Counted from the stretch's first letter, positions 27,221 to 36,851 are shown. The stretch is DNA of 64,000 nucleotides from Roseovarius sp. Pro17 (GCF_035599575.1 NZ_CP141179.1:496001-560000); one strand, 5' to 3'. Made by a program: numbers and translations. Notes: generated from the letters alone by a model not told the origin.

Positions 27221-28096
27221 TTAATTCAGCAAGCCAGCGTGGCGCAGGCCCTTTTCGACCAGCGCCTTGGTCCCGTCAGTAAGAGGGACCAGCGGCGAGC
27301 GGACCTCATCACTGCATTTGCCTAGCAGGGACATGGCGTATTTCACGCCAACTAACCCCGGCTCGGTAAAGATAGCGTGATGCAGGGGCATCAGGCGGTC
27401 TTGGATTTTCAGCGCCTCGGCGTAGTCGCCCGCAAGGCAGGCGGCTTGTAGATCCGCACACAGCTTGGGCGCTGCGTTGGCTGTGACCGAAATACAGCCC
27501 ACCCCGCCTTGCGCGTCAAAGCCATGGGCGGTGGCGTCCTCGCCCGAGACCTGAATGAAATCGGGGCCGCAGGTGATGCGCTGTGCGCAGACGCGAGCCA
27601 GATCGCCGGTGGCGTCCTTGACCCCGACGATGCGCGGCAGTTTCGCCAGTTCACCCATGGTGGCGGGCGACATGTCGACGGCCGAGCGACCGGGAATGTT
27701 GTAGATGATGATCGGAAGGTCGCAGCAATCATGCGCAGCCGTGAAATGCGCGATCAGGCCGGCCTGCGTCGGCCTGTTATAATAGGGCGTCACGACCAGC
27801 GCGGCATCGGCGCCGACCTTGTGGGCGTGCTGCATCAGCTCCATCGTCTCGGCTGTATTATTGCTGCCTGCACCCGCAACGATGGGGATGCGGCGAGCGG
27901 CGACGCGCACGACCTCTTCGACGACCGCTTTGTGTTCTGAATGGCTCAGCGTCGGGCTCTCGCCGGTGGTGCCGACGGGGACCAGGCCATTGCTGCCCTC
28001 TGCGATATGCCATTCAACCAGTTTGCCCAGCGTGTCGAAATCCACCTTGCCGCTTTTCAGGGGCGTGACCAGGGCGGGAAGCGATCCTTTGATCAT
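27221..28096 (-). CDS. dapA: 4-Hydroxy-tetrahydrodipicolinate synthase
   Basis: 291 residues. It condenses pyruvate with aspartate semialdehyde, the first committed step to diaminopimelate and lysine. Schiff-base Lys160 (GVKDATGD), Tyr132 (IYNIPGR), Arg137 and the Thr43-Thr44 pair (GTTGES) are all present. Two adjacent ATGs lie at 28099 and 28096; AAGGAG sits six bases from the second, which also gives the usual MIKGSLPAL start. It converges almost head-on with the AraC regulator (three-base gap) and diverges from the lytic transglycosylase. Confidence 0.97.
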   Translation of the reverse strand: MIKGSLPALVTPLKSGKVDFDTLGKLVEWHIAEGSNGLVPVGTTGESPTLSHSEHKAVVEEVVRVAARRIPIVAGAGSNNTAETMELMQHAHKVGADAALVVTPYYNRPTQAGLIAHFTAAHDCCDLPIIIYNIPGRSAVDMSPATMGELAKLPRIVGVKDATGDLARVCAQRITCGPDFIQVSGEDATAHGFDAQGGVGCISVTANAAPKLCADLQAACLAGDYAEALKIQDRLMPLHHAIFTEPGLVGVKYAMSLLGKCSDEVRSPLVPLTDGTKALVEKGLRHAGLLN

Positions 28097-28245
28097 CATG
28101 GACTCCTTAGACAATGCCGGGCGCATCGGCCCGTTAGGTGGACGCGGCTATGGCATGATGCCGCCCGGCGCCCTATGTCGGACGGGTGGACGGCGCATCG
28201 GCGCGCGCTTAGGCTGGGGCCGTCTATCCTTCGCCTTGATCGGAA

Positions 28246-30234
28246 ATGCAAGACATGACGCGCCCTCTTTTTACCGCCCTGCTGCTGATCTGCAGCGCCA
28301 TGCCAGCCCTCGCACAGCCGCCCAGCGCCACCGCCCCGCGCCCGCTTGCCAGTGCCCTCAGCGCTGCTAACGACGGGCGCTGGGCGCGCGCGGCGACGCT
28401 TGCGGCGCGTGATGGGCCAGTCGCCGAGACGCTGATCGAATGGACCCGACTGCGCGCCGGGCGTGGCACACTGAAAGAGGTGCTGGCATTTCTTGGCAAA
28501 CATAGGGATTGGCCTGGCTTGGATCGCATACGCGAGAAATCGAGCGAGGCGTTTGAGGACGCAAGCGATGCGGACATTCTGGCCTTTCACAAGGACGCGC
28601 TGCCCGAGACAGGCGCGGGCATGCTGCGTCTTGCCGCCGCGTTGCAGGCGGTCGGCCAGCAGGGCGACGCCGACGCCAGCATCGTGCTGGCATGGCGCAG
28701 TTTTGATTTGACTTCAGAAGAGCACGTCGATTTTCTCAACGCTCATGGCCCGCTATTGCAGCCGCACCATGACGCGCGCATGGATATGACGCTGTGGCGC
28801 GGCCTCAAGGACAGCGCGATGATGCTGCCGCTGGTCAGCGACAAAATGCGAAAGCGCGCTGATATCCGCCTTATGGCGGCGCGGAGTAGCGCCAGCAACG
28901 CCATCGCCAAGATCACCGCGCTTCCCGAAGAGATGCAGCGCAATCCCGGCATCGCGCATGTCCTTTTCGAGCGATATATTAAAACCGACCAGTCCGAAAA
29001 GGCGATGACCCTAATACAGCGCCAGAGCCGGATCGAGGATGGCCTCGGCGAGGCGTGGCGCTGGGCGGGATGGCGGCGCAGCTTTGCGCGCCGGATGATG
29101 CGCGATGGCGAATATGCGCGCGCTTATGATCTGGCGGCGCATCACCAACTGACCGAGGGCGGCGCGTATTCCGACCTCGAATGGCTGTCGGGCTATCTGG
29201 CGCTGCGGTTCCTTGACGACCCCGCTCTGGCACTGGACCATTTCCAACGCCTGCGCGCCGCTGTCGTCACGCCCATTTCGCTGGGCCGCGCGCATTACTG
29301 GATAGGCCGCGCGCAGGATGCGCTGGACGATCCCGAGGCAGCGCAAATCGCCTATGCGCAAGGCGCGGGCGAGCAGACCAGCTTTTATGGGCTGCTGGCA
29401 GCTGAAAAGGCGGGGATTCCTTTCGACCCGGCGCTGGCCGGCAGTGAGACCATCCCCTCTTGGGAGGATGGGGCGCTTGCCAAGGACGATCTCTTTCAGG
29501 CAGCGGCGCTTTTGGCCGCATCGGACCAGTTGACGCTGGCGGAATGGTTCATCAGGGAGTTGGCTGCCACGCTGGATCGCCCCGGACTGGACCAGCTGGG
29601 CGCGGCCTTGGGTGATATGGGTCAATCGCATCTCCAGGTCATGCTGGGTAAGGCGGCGGCACAGCGCGGTATCGTGCTGGCGGGGCCGTATTACGCGCTG
29701 CATCCGATGCAGGCGATGGACCTGCCCGTGCCGATGGAAATGGCCCTCGCCATCGCCCGCCGCGAGAGCGAGTTCGACCACCTCGTTGTCAGTGGCGCAG
29801 GTGCGATGGGGTTGATGCAGGTGCTGCCCGGCACGGCCAGCGACGTCGCGCGCGATCTGGGGATCAAATATGAACGCGCCCGCGTGCTGAGCGATTGGGC
29901 CTATAACGCGCGGCTCGGCTCCACCTATCTGGCGCAGATGTCACAGCGCTTTGGGGGCAACGTTGTGATGATCTCGGCGGGTTATAACGCAGGCCCCGCC
30001 CGTCCACCGCGGTGGATGTCTGAGCGGGGGGATCCACGCAGCGGCAAAGGCATGAATGGCCTCGACGTGATCGACTGGATCGAGTTCATCCCCTTCGACG
30101 AGACGCGCAACTACGTCCAGCGCGTCGCCGAGAGCCTGCCGATCTACCGCGCCCGGTTGGGCAACGATCCGCATCCGGTGCCTTTTAGCGAAGAGCTGAC
30201 AGGCGCGACCATCCCCTCCAATCTGAGCAATTGA
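28246..30234 (+). CDS. Soluble-type lytic murein transglycosylase
   Basis: 662 residues. A signal peptide ends near ALAQ (residue 24). A long helical superhelix (about 30-480), like the U-domain of Slt70, is followed by a C-terminal lysozyme-like SLT domain (about 495-640). The catalytic glutamate is in ARRESEFDH, with the supporting motifs GAMGLMQVLPGTA and ISAGYNAGP. It cleaves peptidoglycan with formation of 1,6-anhydromuramyl ends in the periplasm. ATG at 28246; a second ATG three codons on is also possible. It diverges from dapA. Confidence 0.93.
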   Translation: MQDMTRPLFTALLLICSAMPALAQPPSATAPRPLASALSAANDGRWARAATLAARDGPVAETLIEWTRLRAGRGTLKEVLAFLGKHRDWPGLDRIREKSSEAFEDASDADILAFHKDALPETGAGMLRLAAALQAVGQQGDADASIVLAWRSFDLTSEEHVDFLNAHGPLLQPHHDARMDMTLWRGLKDSAMMLPLVSDKMRKRADIRLMAARSSASNAIAKITALPEEMQRNPGIAHVLFERYIKTDQSEKAMTLIQRQSRIEDGLGEAWRWAGWRRSFARRMMRDGEYARAYDLAAHHQLTEGGAYSDLEWLSGYLALRFLDDPALALDHFQRLRAAVVTPISLGRAHYWIGRAQDALDDPEAAQIAYAQGAGEQTSFYGLLAAEKAGIPFDPALAGSETIPSWEDGALAKDDLFQAAALLAASDQLTLAEWFIRELAATLDRPGLDQLGAALGDMGQSHLQVMLGKAAAQRGIVLAGPYYALHPMQAMDLPVPMEMALAIARRESEFDHLVVSGAGAMGLMQVLPGTASDVARDLGIKYERARVLSDWAYNARLGSTYLAQMSQRFGGNVVMISAGYNAGPARPPRWMSERGDPRSGKGMNGLDVIDWIEFIPFDETRNYVQRVAESLPIYRARLGNDPHPVPFSEELTGATIPSNLSN

Positions 30235-30273
30235 TCAAACTGGGCAGTTGATGGTCTGAGCAATCAACGCGCT

Positions 30274-30307
30274 CTTTCATTGTTCCGAAAATACTCCCGC
30301 CGGAGGC
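30274..30307 (-). repeat. GAGTATTTT / GAACAATGAAAG intergenic repeat, copy
   Basis: On the minus strand it reads GCCTCCGGCGGGAGTATTTT then CGGAACAATGAAAG. It begins seven bases after the stop of the EamA transporter, in the convergent gap with the lytic transglycosylase. CTCC/GGAG could form a small hairpin before the T-run, so it may act as a terminator here. Confidence 0.65.
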
Positions 30308-30314
30308 GTCCGGA

Positions 30315-31181
30315 TCACGCCAACTTGCGCTGCCGCCAGAGGGTAAAGAGGCCCGCCCCAACCACGATAACAACGCCGATGGCGACATTCGTGCGGACAG
30401 TCTCTCCGAATACGGTGACGCCAATAATGGTGACAAAGACCAGTTGCAGATAGGCAAAAGGCTGCACCGCGCTGGCCTCGGCCACCTCGTAGCACTTGAT
30501 CAGGGTAAAATGCCCCAGCACGCCGGTCAGGCACAGCAGCGACATCCACGCCCAGTCGTGACTTGCCATCGGCTCCCAGAACCAGATTCCGACCGACGTC
30601 ATGCCCAGCGCGCCCACGATTCCCGTCCAAAAGAAACTGGTCGCCGCCGTGTCGCGGCGCGCGGCATAGCGTGTCAGCAGGCCGTATAGCGCGAACATCA
30701 GCGCGCCGATCAGTGGCACGATCGCCGCAGGCTCGAACACGGAGATGCCAGGCTGCAGGATAATGAGAACCCCGACAAAACCGATGCCAATCGCCGTCCA
30801 GCGCCGCCAGCCGACATGCTCGCCCAGAACGGGGCCCGAAAGGGCGGCGATCAGCAGCGGATAGCAGGCAAAAACGGCATGCGTTTCGACCAGTCCAAGA
30901 ACGATGAACGCGGCGACTATAACGCAGATCTCGGTCACCAGCAGCAGCGCGCGAAACCCTTGCAGCAAAGGCTGCGAAGTGCGTGCCGCAGCCCGCAGCC
31001 CGCCCGCCTTGCGCGCCGATATGACCACGACGAACAAACCGAAGAACCAGAACCGGATCATGATGACCATATAGACGTTGTATTCGCCCGCCAGATAGCG
31101 CGAGAGGCCATCTTGCACCGCAAAGACCAGCGTCGTCGCCAGCATAAGCCAGATGCCGAGCTTGGTGTTCTGTTCGATCAT
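30315..31181 (-). CDS. EamA/DMT-family transporter
   Basis: 288 residues with ten predicted transmembrane helices in two EamA halves (about 1-140 and 150-285). The second half carries the typical FAYLQLVFVTIIGVTVFGE segment before helix 9. It is an inner-membrane metabolite exporter or importer of unknown substrate. The ATG overlaps the mnmD stop (ATGA), so translation may be coupled although the functions look unrelated. A GAGTATTTT repeat follows the stop. Confidence 0.88.
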   Translation of the reverse strand: MIEQNTKLGIWLMLATTLVFAVQDGLSRYLAGEYNVYMVIMIRFWFFGLFVVVISARKAGGLRAAARTSQPLLQGFRALLLVTEICVIVAAFIVLGLVETHAVFACYPLLIAALSGPVLGEHVGWRRWTAIGIGFVGVLIILQPGISVFEPAAIVPLIGALMFALYGLLTRYAARRDTAATSFFWTGIVGALGMTSVGIWFWEPMASHDWAWMSLLCLTGVLGHFTLIKCYEVAEASAVQPFAYLQLVFVTIIGVTVFGETVRTNVAIGVVIVVGAGLFTLWRQRKLA

Positions 31182-31855
31182 TGTGGCATCCTTGCGCGTG
31201 TCATGTGTCTTTTGCGGCCATGCCCCGGCACGCGAGTAACGTCAAATCCGGCATCCGCCAGCCCGCGGCGCACATGGCCCGCCGCGCTATAGCTGGAGGC
31301 CGTTCCACACGGCGCGGTATGCGCGGCGACGGCGGCCATCAGCTCAGGCCCCCACAGCTCGGGATTGCGCGCGGGCGAAAATCCGTCGAGGAACCATGCG
31401 TCGGCCCGTTCAGGCCATTCAGGCAGGGTGCGGCGTGCGTCGCCGACGATCACCTCAAGCCTTGCGCCATCCCCCAGATCAATCCGGGTCCGCCCCTCGC
31501 GCCAGCCGCCCACCAGACGCGCCGCGCGCGCGCCGAACTGAGGGAAAACCGCCAGAGCGCGCGCCATGTCATCTGCGCTGATGGGATAGGCCTCGAACGA
31601 TGTCAGGTGCAGCGTGCCGGGCGCGCCACAGGCGGCCCATGCCTCGGCCGTTGCCAGCATGTTCAGCCCGGTGCCAAATCCCAGTTCGCTCACGCGGAAC
31701 CCATCGCAAAAGCGTTCGGGCAGATCGTTACCGTCCAAAAATACGTGCCCGGTCTCTGCCAGCCCATCGTCCAGACTGAAGTAGGGGTCTTCGAAACGGC
31801 GCGAGACGGGCACGTCGCCCGGGCGCCAGTCCAGCTCTGCATGCTGGTCCTGCAT
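31178..31855 (-). CDS. mnmD: tRNA 5-methylaminomethyl-2-thiouridine methyltransferase
   Basis: 225 residues corresponding to the N-terminal half of MnmC, the SAM-dependent methyltransferase that makes mnm5s2U34 from nm5s2U. The SAM motif is ELGFGTGLNMLA, and the AWFLDGFSPARNPELW block, with GTASSYSAAGHVRRGL, is diagnostic. The ATG at 31855 gives the family start (MQDQHAELDWRPGDVPVS). A flavoprotein resembling the MnmC C-terminal half starts 63 bp away on the opposite strand. The stop overlaps the EamA gene. Confidence 0.92.
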   Translation of the reverse strand: MQDQHAELDWRPGDVPVSRRFEDPYFSLDDGLAETGHVFLDGNDLPERFCDGFRVSELGFGTGLNMLATAEAWAACGAPGTLHLTSFEAYPISADDMARALAVFPQFGARAARLVGGWREGRTRIDLGDGARLEVIVGDARRTLPEWPERADAWFLDGFSPARNPELWGPELMAAVAAHTAPCGTASSYSAAGHVRRGLADAGFDVTRVPGHGRKRHMTRARMPQ

Positions 31856-31918
31856 GGCGCGGTCCTTTATGAGATGGCGCGGATGGCGCGACCATGGAGC
31901 GGGTTCAGAGCGATGGCA

Positions 31919-32944
31919 ATGGCCGATGTGACAGTGCGGGGGGCAGGGGTGTTCGGCCTGTCGGTGGCGTGGGCCTGCCTGAAACGCGGCGCCCGTGTGC
32001 AGGTGATCGACCCCGCGGGGCCGGGCGGCGGTGCGTCGGGCGGCATCGTTGGCGCACTGGCGCCGCATGTGCCGGAAAACTGGAACGATAAGAAGTCGTT
32101 CCAGCTAAGCAGCCTCCTGATGGCCGAAGCGTTCTGGCGTGACGTGGCCGAAGCCTCGGGACGTTCGCCCGGTTACGCGCGCACCGGACGACTGCAACCT
32201 CTGCCAGAGGATGGTGCAGGGCTGGCCGAGGCGCGGGGGCAGGGCGCTGAAACGCTCTGGCAGGGACAGGCGGTGTGGGGTGTTGCCAAGGCCAGCGATT
32301 TTGCGCATCCGCCGCGCACCGCCAGCGGCTTCGTCATCCACGACACACTCAGCGCGCGCGTGCATCCTGCGCAGGCTTGCGCGGGGCTGGCCGCCGCGAT
32401 CACTGCGCGCGGGGGGCGCATCGTTGCCGAGGGCACGGACGAGGGGCAGGTGCTCTGGGCCACCGGCTCAGCGGACCTCGCTGAACTGAACGCAGCTCAT
32501 CACCGACAGGTTGGCACGCCAATCAAGGGGCAGGCGGCGCTGCTGGACTTTGCAATGCCGCAGCATCCGCAGATCTTTGCTGGCGGTGTGCATATCGTGC
32601 CGCATGACGATGGGACCACTGCTATAGGGTCGACGACCGAGCGTGAATTTGACGATCTTGCCACCGATGCGCAGCTGGACGCCGTCATCGCCGCTGCCCG
32701 CACCGCGCTGCCCGCGTTGGAAGGCGCGCGCGTGATCCAGCGCTGGGCGGGTCTGCGCCCGCGTGCGCGCAGCCGCGCCCCTATGCTGGGCGCGCATCCG
32801 CTGCATCCCGGCCAGTTCATCGCCAATGGTGGGTTCAAGATCGGCTTTGGCATGGCCCCCAAGGTGGGCGAGGTCATGGCCGATTTAATGCTGGAGGGGC
32901 AGGCCGACATTCCCCTCAGTTTTCGCCCCGAAGCGTCGATGTAG
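31919..32944 (+). CDS. FAD-dependent oxidoreductase, probable stand-alone MnmC oxidase half
   Basis: 341 residues of the DAO fold. The FAD motif VRGAGVFGLSVAWA lies at about 6-19; GGGASGGIVGALAPHVPENW holds the second glycine-rich region (in parts GGGASGGIVG, ALAPHVPENW), and the C-terminus FKIGFGMAPKVGE closes the site. In fused MnmC this domain converts cmnm5s2U to nm5s2U. Divergence from mnmD makes that role likely but unproven; a glycine/D-amino-acid oxidase is the alternative. Start at 31919 (MADVTV) or 31913. The L,D-transpeptidase gene follows after 11 bp. Confidence 0.75.
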   Translation: MADVTVRGAGVFGLSVAWACLKRGARVQVIDPAGPGGGASGGIVGALAPHVPENWNDKKSFQLSSLLMAEAFWRDVAEASGRSPGYARTGRLQPLPEDGAGLAEARGQGAETLWQGQAVWGVAKASDFAHPPRTASGFVIHDTLSARVHPAQACAGLAAAITARGGRIVAEGTDEGQVLWATGSADLAELNAAHHRQVGTPIKGQAALLDFAMPQHPQIFAGGVHIVPHDDGTTAIGSTTEREFDDLATDAQLDAVIAAARTALPALEGARVIQRWAGLRPRARSRAPMLGAHPLHPGQFIANGGFKIGFGMAPKVGEVMADLMLEGQADIPLSFRPEASM

Positions 32945-32955
32945 GGAGGGGTTCG

Positions 32956-33456
32956 ATGCGCGCGCATGATATGATTCTGACTCCGACCGGCCTGCGCTAT
33001 CGCGGGCGGCGCTATCCCTGCACCATCGGGCGCGGCGGTCTTAGCGCGGCCAAGCGCGAGGGTGACGGCGCGACGCCCGTCGGCACGCACCACATCGTCA
33101 TGACACTCTACCGCCCCGATCGCATCGCGTGCCCCGCCCCGTGGGCGCGACCGATCCTGCCGGGCGATCTTTGGTCGGATGCCAGTGACGATCCCTCCTA
33201 CAATCAATTGGTGCGCGCACCCTACGCCCCCAGCCATGAGGCCCTGCGCCGGGCTGATCCGCTATATGATCTGGTGCTGGTCACCGACTGGAACTGGCCG
33301 AATAGTGTAACGGGCGCGGGATCTTGCATTTTCATGCACCAATGGCGCCGCCCCGGCTATCCGACCGAAGGCTGCGTGGCGTTGAAACGCAGCCATTTGC
33401 ACGATTTGGCCAGCGAAATTATGCCGGGAACCCGTCTAATCGTGTTAAATCGGTAA
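32956..33456 (+). CDS. L,D-transpeptidase (YkuD) fold protein
   Basis: 166 residues, with the YkuD catalytic block HQWRRPGYPTEGCVALKR holding His (about 125) and the nucleophilic Cys (about 138). There is no signal peptide, LysM or membrane segment, unlike classical peptidoglycan L,D-transpeptidases. It belongs to the short cytoplasm-like YkuD group (YafK/DUF-like), whose substrate is unclear. GGAGGGG sits just before the ATG. It probably shares a transcript with the flavoprotein gene 11 bp upstream. Confidence 0.82.
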   Translation: MRAHDMILTPTGLRYRGRRYPCTIGRGGLSAAKREGDGATPVGTHHIVMTLYRPDRIACPAPWARPILPGDLWSDASDDPSYNQLVRAPYAPSHEALRRADPLYDLVLVTDWNWPNSVTGAGSCIFMHQWRRPGYPTEGCVALKRSHLHDLASEIMPGTRLIVLNR

Positions 33457-33521
33457 TCTTTGTCGCAAAACTATTGCATACGTCGGTATTCTTTTGCGTA
33501 AGATGTTCTATCTGCGTAAAA

Positions 33522-33553
33522 GCCTATTAAAACGCAGGCCTATTAAAACGCAG
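33522..33553. repeat. 16-bp perfect tandem duplication before the H-NS-like gene
   Basis: GCCTATTAAAACGCAG occurs twice with no gap. The second copy ends 13 bases before the ATG at 33567, and its CAG plus the next GA forms the AGGA ribosome-binding site. Confidence 0.9.
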
Positions 33554-33566
33554 GAATGGGATACCT

Positions 33567-33920
33567 ATGGCAAAATTCGATTTGAAGTCACTCAGTGTGC
33601 AGGAATTGAAATCCCTGCAAAAGAAAGTGGACCGGGAAATGGCCGGTCGAGACAAACGGCAGCGCAAGGACGCGCTGAGCGCGGTCAAGGAAAAGGCCAA
33701 GCAACTTGGCTATTCGCTAGACGATCTGGTGGGCTCGAGCGGCGCGGTCAAACCGACCGGCACGAGCCCCAAGCCCAAGTCACGCGCGCCCGCAGCGCCG
33801 AAATACCGCAGCAAGGACGATCCTGCTCTGACATGGAGCGGTCGAGGCCGTCCGCCGCGCTGGATCAAGGCGGCGCAAGATAAAGGCGTCGACATCGAAA
33901 CGATGCGCATCGCCGACTAA
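33567..33920 (+). CDS. H-NS-like nucleoid protein
   Basis: 117 residues. The N-terminal half (about 1-50) is a charged coiled coil for oligomerisation. A flexible Pro/Lys/Ser linker follows (about 60-80), and the C-terminal DNA-binding motif is TWSGRGRPPRWI (89-100), the H-NS/HvrA-type loop that inserts in the minor groove. Such proteins silence AT-rich DNA or tune photosynthesis genes in Rhodobacter. A possible promoter TTGCAT/TAAGAT with 19-base spacing lies at 33474-33504, in an AT-rich leader. A strong terminator follows, so it is monocistronic. Confidence 0.92.
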   Translation: MAKFDLKSLSVQELKSLQKKVDREMAGRDKRQRKDALSAVKEKAKQLGYSLDDLVGSSGAVKPTGTSPKPKSRAPAAPKYRSKDDPALTWSGRGRPPRWIKAAQDKGVDIETMRIAD

Positions 33921-33949
33921 GCGCTAGCTGAATACTTTTCTTTCCGAGA

Positions 33950-33980
33950 AAGGCGTAGCAGTTTCCTGCTGCGCCTTTTT
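33950..33980 (+). terminator. Intrinsic terminator of the H-NS-like gene
   Basis: AAGGCGTAGCAG pairs with CTGCTGCGCCTT (12 bp, one G-U) around TTTC, followed by TTT and C. It lies 30 bases after the stop. Confidence 0.92.
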
Positions 33981-34016
33981 CATTGGATAGTAATCCAGGC
34001 GCTATCCCGGAACGAT

Positions 34017-34670
34017 TTACTCGTAATCGCGTTCACCAAAAATGGCACTGCCGACGCGGATATGTGTGGCGCCCTGCGCGATTGCACTCTCAAAATCGTT
34101 GCTCATGCCCATCGACAGGCCGCTCAGATCGTTGCGTTTGGCGATTTTGGCCAGCAGTGCAAAATGCAGGCTGGGTTCCTCATCCGCAGGCGGGATGCAC
34201 ATCAGCCCTTTGACGGGCAACTCCAGCGCGCGGCATTCGGCGATGAAGGCGTCGGCATCCTTTGGCGCGACGCCGGCCTTTTGCTCTTCCTCGCCCGTAT
34301 TCACTTGCAGGAAGATGTCCGGGCAATGCCCTTCCTCATCCGCGATACGCGCAATGGTCTTGGCCAGTTTGGACCGGTCGACGGAATGGATGCACTGAAA
34401 AAGGTCAAATGACTGGCGGACCTTGTTTGATTGCAATGGGCCGATCAGGTGCAAATCGATTCCCTCATAGGCCTCGCGAAACGCGGGCCATTTGCCCTCG
34501 GCCTCCTGCACTCGGTTCTCGCCAAAGATGCGGTGGCCTTCCTTTAAAACCGCCTCGACGCGGTCGTTCGGCTGCACCTTGGACACTGCGATCAGCTGCA
34601 CACAGCCGGGGCTGCGCCCTGCGGCGGCGATGGCGGCGTCGATGCGGGCGGTGATGTCGGGCAGGCTCAT
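34017..34670 (-). CDS. yggS: YggS/PROSC-type PLP homeostasis protein
   Basis: 217 residues of the single-domain alanine-racemase-like PLP-binding family, which buffers free pyridoxal phosphate and has no known catalytic activity. The PLP lysine is Lys31 in LIAVSKVQP. Also seen are HLIGPLQSNK, QVNTGEEEQKAG and the C-terminal LSMGMSNDFESAI and GATHIRVGSAIFG. Cytoplasmic. It diverges from the DUF3576 lipoprotein gene. Confidence 0.95.
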   Translation of the reverse strand: MSLPDITARIDAAIAAAGRSPGCVQLIAVSKVQPNDRVEAVLKEGHRIFGENRVQEAEGKWPAFREAYEGIDLHLIGPLQSNKVRQSFDLFQCIHSVDRSKLAKTIARIADEEGHCPDIFLQVNTGEEEQKAGVAPKDADAFIAECRALELPVKGLMCIPPADEEPSLHFALLAKIAKRNDLSGLSMGMSNDFESAIAQGATHIRVGSAIFGERDYE

Positions 34671-34772
34671 GACGGGCTCTCGGACTGGGGCAATTGGGCC
34701 TTCAGTTAATCACCCCGTCGCAGGGATGCAAAGCGGCATCGGGCGCGCTGTCTTTTGTGCCGCGCAAACACC

Positions 34773-34801
34773 TTGCCCCACCGGCGCGCGTTGGTTACTA
34801 G
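34773..34801 (+). promoter_or_regulatory. Possible promoter of the DUF3576 lipoprotein gene
   Basis: TTGCCC (34773-34778), a 17-base spacer and TACTAG (34796-34801) lie 27 bases before the ATG. The match is only moderate. Confidence 0.25.
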
Positions 34802-34827
34802 AGGGTCAGGCAATTTCGGACGGTAAC

Positions 34828-35313
34828 ATGATGCTTCTTTCGGTAAAACGCGCTGGCTGCGCTCTCGCGGCACTGGTGTTTCTCGGGGCTTGCGGCGATG
34901 AGCCGCCGAAATTCGATCCCAATGCGGTCGTCGTCGAAGGCGGCAAAGAGGCGAAAGGCGCTCAGCGCGTCAATTCGGGCACCAGCATTCTGGACATCTT
35001 TCGCGGCAAGGATGCTGGCGTAAAGGTCAATCGCTTTCTCTGGACCGCGTCGCTGCAAGTGCTTGATTTCCTGCCCATCCAATCTGCCGATCCGTTCACC
35101 GGTGTTATCTCGACCGGTTATGGTGTGCCACCGGGTGGCGGACGCGCGTATCGCGCGACGATCCTGATCAGCGATCCGGCACTGGATGCTCGCTCGCTCA
35201 ACGTGTCGCTATCTACGCAGGCTGGCCCGGTCGATGCCGGAACCCGCCGCGCCGTCGAAGACGCGATCCTGTCGCGCGCCCGGCAGTTGCGTATTCAGGC
35301 TGGTAAATACTGA
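34828..35313 (+). CDS. DUF3576 lipoprotein
   Basis: 161 residues. The lipobox LGAC places the lipidated cysteine near residue 22, so the mature protein is membrane-anchored. The conserved core VNRFLWTASLQVLDFLPI, then SADPFTGVISTGYG, matches the DUF3576 family of alphaproteobacteria. Its function is unknown, but such genes are often near leuS, lptE and holA, as here, which suggests envelope biogenesis. Two ATGs in tandem (34828, 34831) are possible starts. The upstream open frame shadows yggS. Confidence 0.85.
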   Translation: MMLLSVKRAGCALAALVFLGACGDEPPKFDPNAVVVEGGKEAKGAQRVNSGTSILDIFRGKDAGVKVNRFLWTASLQVLDFLPIQSADPFTGVISTGYGVPPGGGRAYRATILISDPALDARSLNVSLSTQAGPVDAGTRRAVEDAILSRARQLRIQAGKY

Positions 35314-35452
35314 TAAACCGATCATTTAACGCGTCGTGCAAGCGTCGGCCCGCAGGCTAACGCATTTGATGCGGCGCGGTGGGCGTGTCGTTGCCCGCAT
35401 TGCCGAGCTGTAGCGGCGCCACCCGGCAGATCCCGGCGTGCAAGGTGGGCCG

Positions 35453-36703
35453 CTAGACTACCGGCGGCATCTGCATCACCTCATCCACCCAGGCGAGCTG
35501 TCTTGGCAGGCAGATGTGCTTTAGATCATAGTTCCGGACCATTAGCTCGCGTGCAGCCTTGCCCAACCGGGCGCGGGCGTCGGCGTCGTCCAGCAGGTCG
35601 CACACTTCGCGCACCAGCCCCTCGCGATCAAAGAAATCCACCAGCCGACCGGTCTGGTCATGCGTGATCACTTCGCGCACCGGTGCCGTGTCGCTGGCGA
35701 CGATGGCCGCGCCGCAGGACATCGCCTCCATCAGCGACCAGCTCAGCACGAACGGATAGGTCAGATAGACATGCACCCGGCTAATTTGCAGGATGCGCGT
35801 GAAGTCGGCATGCGGGATGCGGGCCAGGAAATGCACGCGGCGCCAATCCTCGGGGCTGATTTGGTCGGCCACCTCGTCACGATAGATCTGCTTCCATGTC
35901 TGCCCCTTGGGCGGCGGGCCGCCATAACTGACCTCGTCTCCGCCGACGATGATGACACGTGCATTTGGCCGCGCGCGCAGCAGGTCCGGTAGAGCGCGCA
36001 TGAATATATGATAGCCGCGATATGGCTCGAGGTTGCGATTGACGAAGGTCACGATCTCGGTCTCGCGGGTGTATTCGGGATGGCCCTTCAGCTTTAGCGC
36101 GACGGTAGGGTCGGGGGACGACCATGTCGTGTCGATCCCGTCATGGCACACGGTGATGCGATCCCTGAATTCGGGCGGGAACGTATCGGCCTGAAACGCC
36201 GTCGGGCTGATCCCGGCCTCGGCGCGCGGGAAATGCAGGTGGTTGCCGAGGTTCTTGATCCGGATGCGCAGCGGTTGCACCTCGGGTTCGCGCGCGCGGA
36301 ATTCAGGGTCGAAATCCAGATGTGGATAACCCGCCTCGTGATAAAGTTCGCAATAGAGCGCCAGGCGCGCCTCGGGCCACAGATCGCGCAGGAACATCGA
36401 TTCGCCCCAGCCGGGATGCGCGAGGATCAGATCGGGCGCATATCCCTCATCCGCCAGTGCTCGCGCCGCGCGCCAGCACGCCTCGCCGCGCGTCACCTTG
36501 GTATCCAGATCCGTCAGCCAGGGATGCACGCTCTGCGCGGCGCGTTTTGGCAGGTCATAGGGCAGGATGCGCATGTTTTTCCACGTGACCGCTTTGTCCA
36601 CCTTTAGCGTCAGCGCCGTGCATTCATGCCCGCGCGCGGCCAGTTCCGGGGCCAGATGCTTGAACTGGCCGGGAAAATTCTGGTGGATAAAGAGGATTTT
36701 CAT
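35453..36703 (-). CDS. Family 4 glycosyltransferase (GT-B)
   Basis: 416 residues. N-terminal Rossmann domain ([14 protein letters not shown], then about 1-180) and C-terminal donor domain with [19 protein letters not shown], the [13 protein letters not shown] loop, and the EX7E-type region [18 protein letters not shown]. It probably extends a surface or extracellular polysaccharide in the cytoplasm. The sequence resembles the UDP-sugar GT4 proteins found singly in Roseobacter genomes; no sugar cluster is near. ATG at 36703, divergent from leuS. Confidence 0.88.
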   Translation of the reverse strand: MKILFIHQNFPGQFKHLAPELAARGHECTALTLKVDKAVTWKNMRILPYDLPKRAAQSVHPWLTDLDTKVTRGEACWRAARALADEGYAPDLILAHPGWGESMFLRDLWPEARLALYCELYHEAGYPHLDFDPEFRAREPEVQPLRIRIKNLGNHLHFPRAEAGISPTAFQADTFPPEFRDRITVCHDGIDTTWSSPDPTVALKLKGHPEYTRETEIVTFVNRNLEPYRGYHIFMRALPDLLRARPNARVIIVGGDEVSYGGPPPKGQTWKQIYRDEVADQISPEDWRRVHFLARIPHADFTRILQISRVHVYLTYPFVLSWSLMEAMSCGAAIVASDTAPVREVITHDQTGRLVDFFDREGLVREVCDLLDDADARARLGKAARELMVRNYDLKHICLPRQLAWVDEVMQMPPVV

Positions 36704-36851
36704 GTGGCGTGCCTGCCTTACGTCGTCTGGGACGGTTATAGGCAGCGCCTGCGCGCCTGCAAACCCTTGGATTTTTGCGCGGCCCCACTGGACGCTGCAC
36801 GCCGTGCGCCCTATCACCTCAGCCAACGCTATTGCCCTGAAAGATGCCGCC

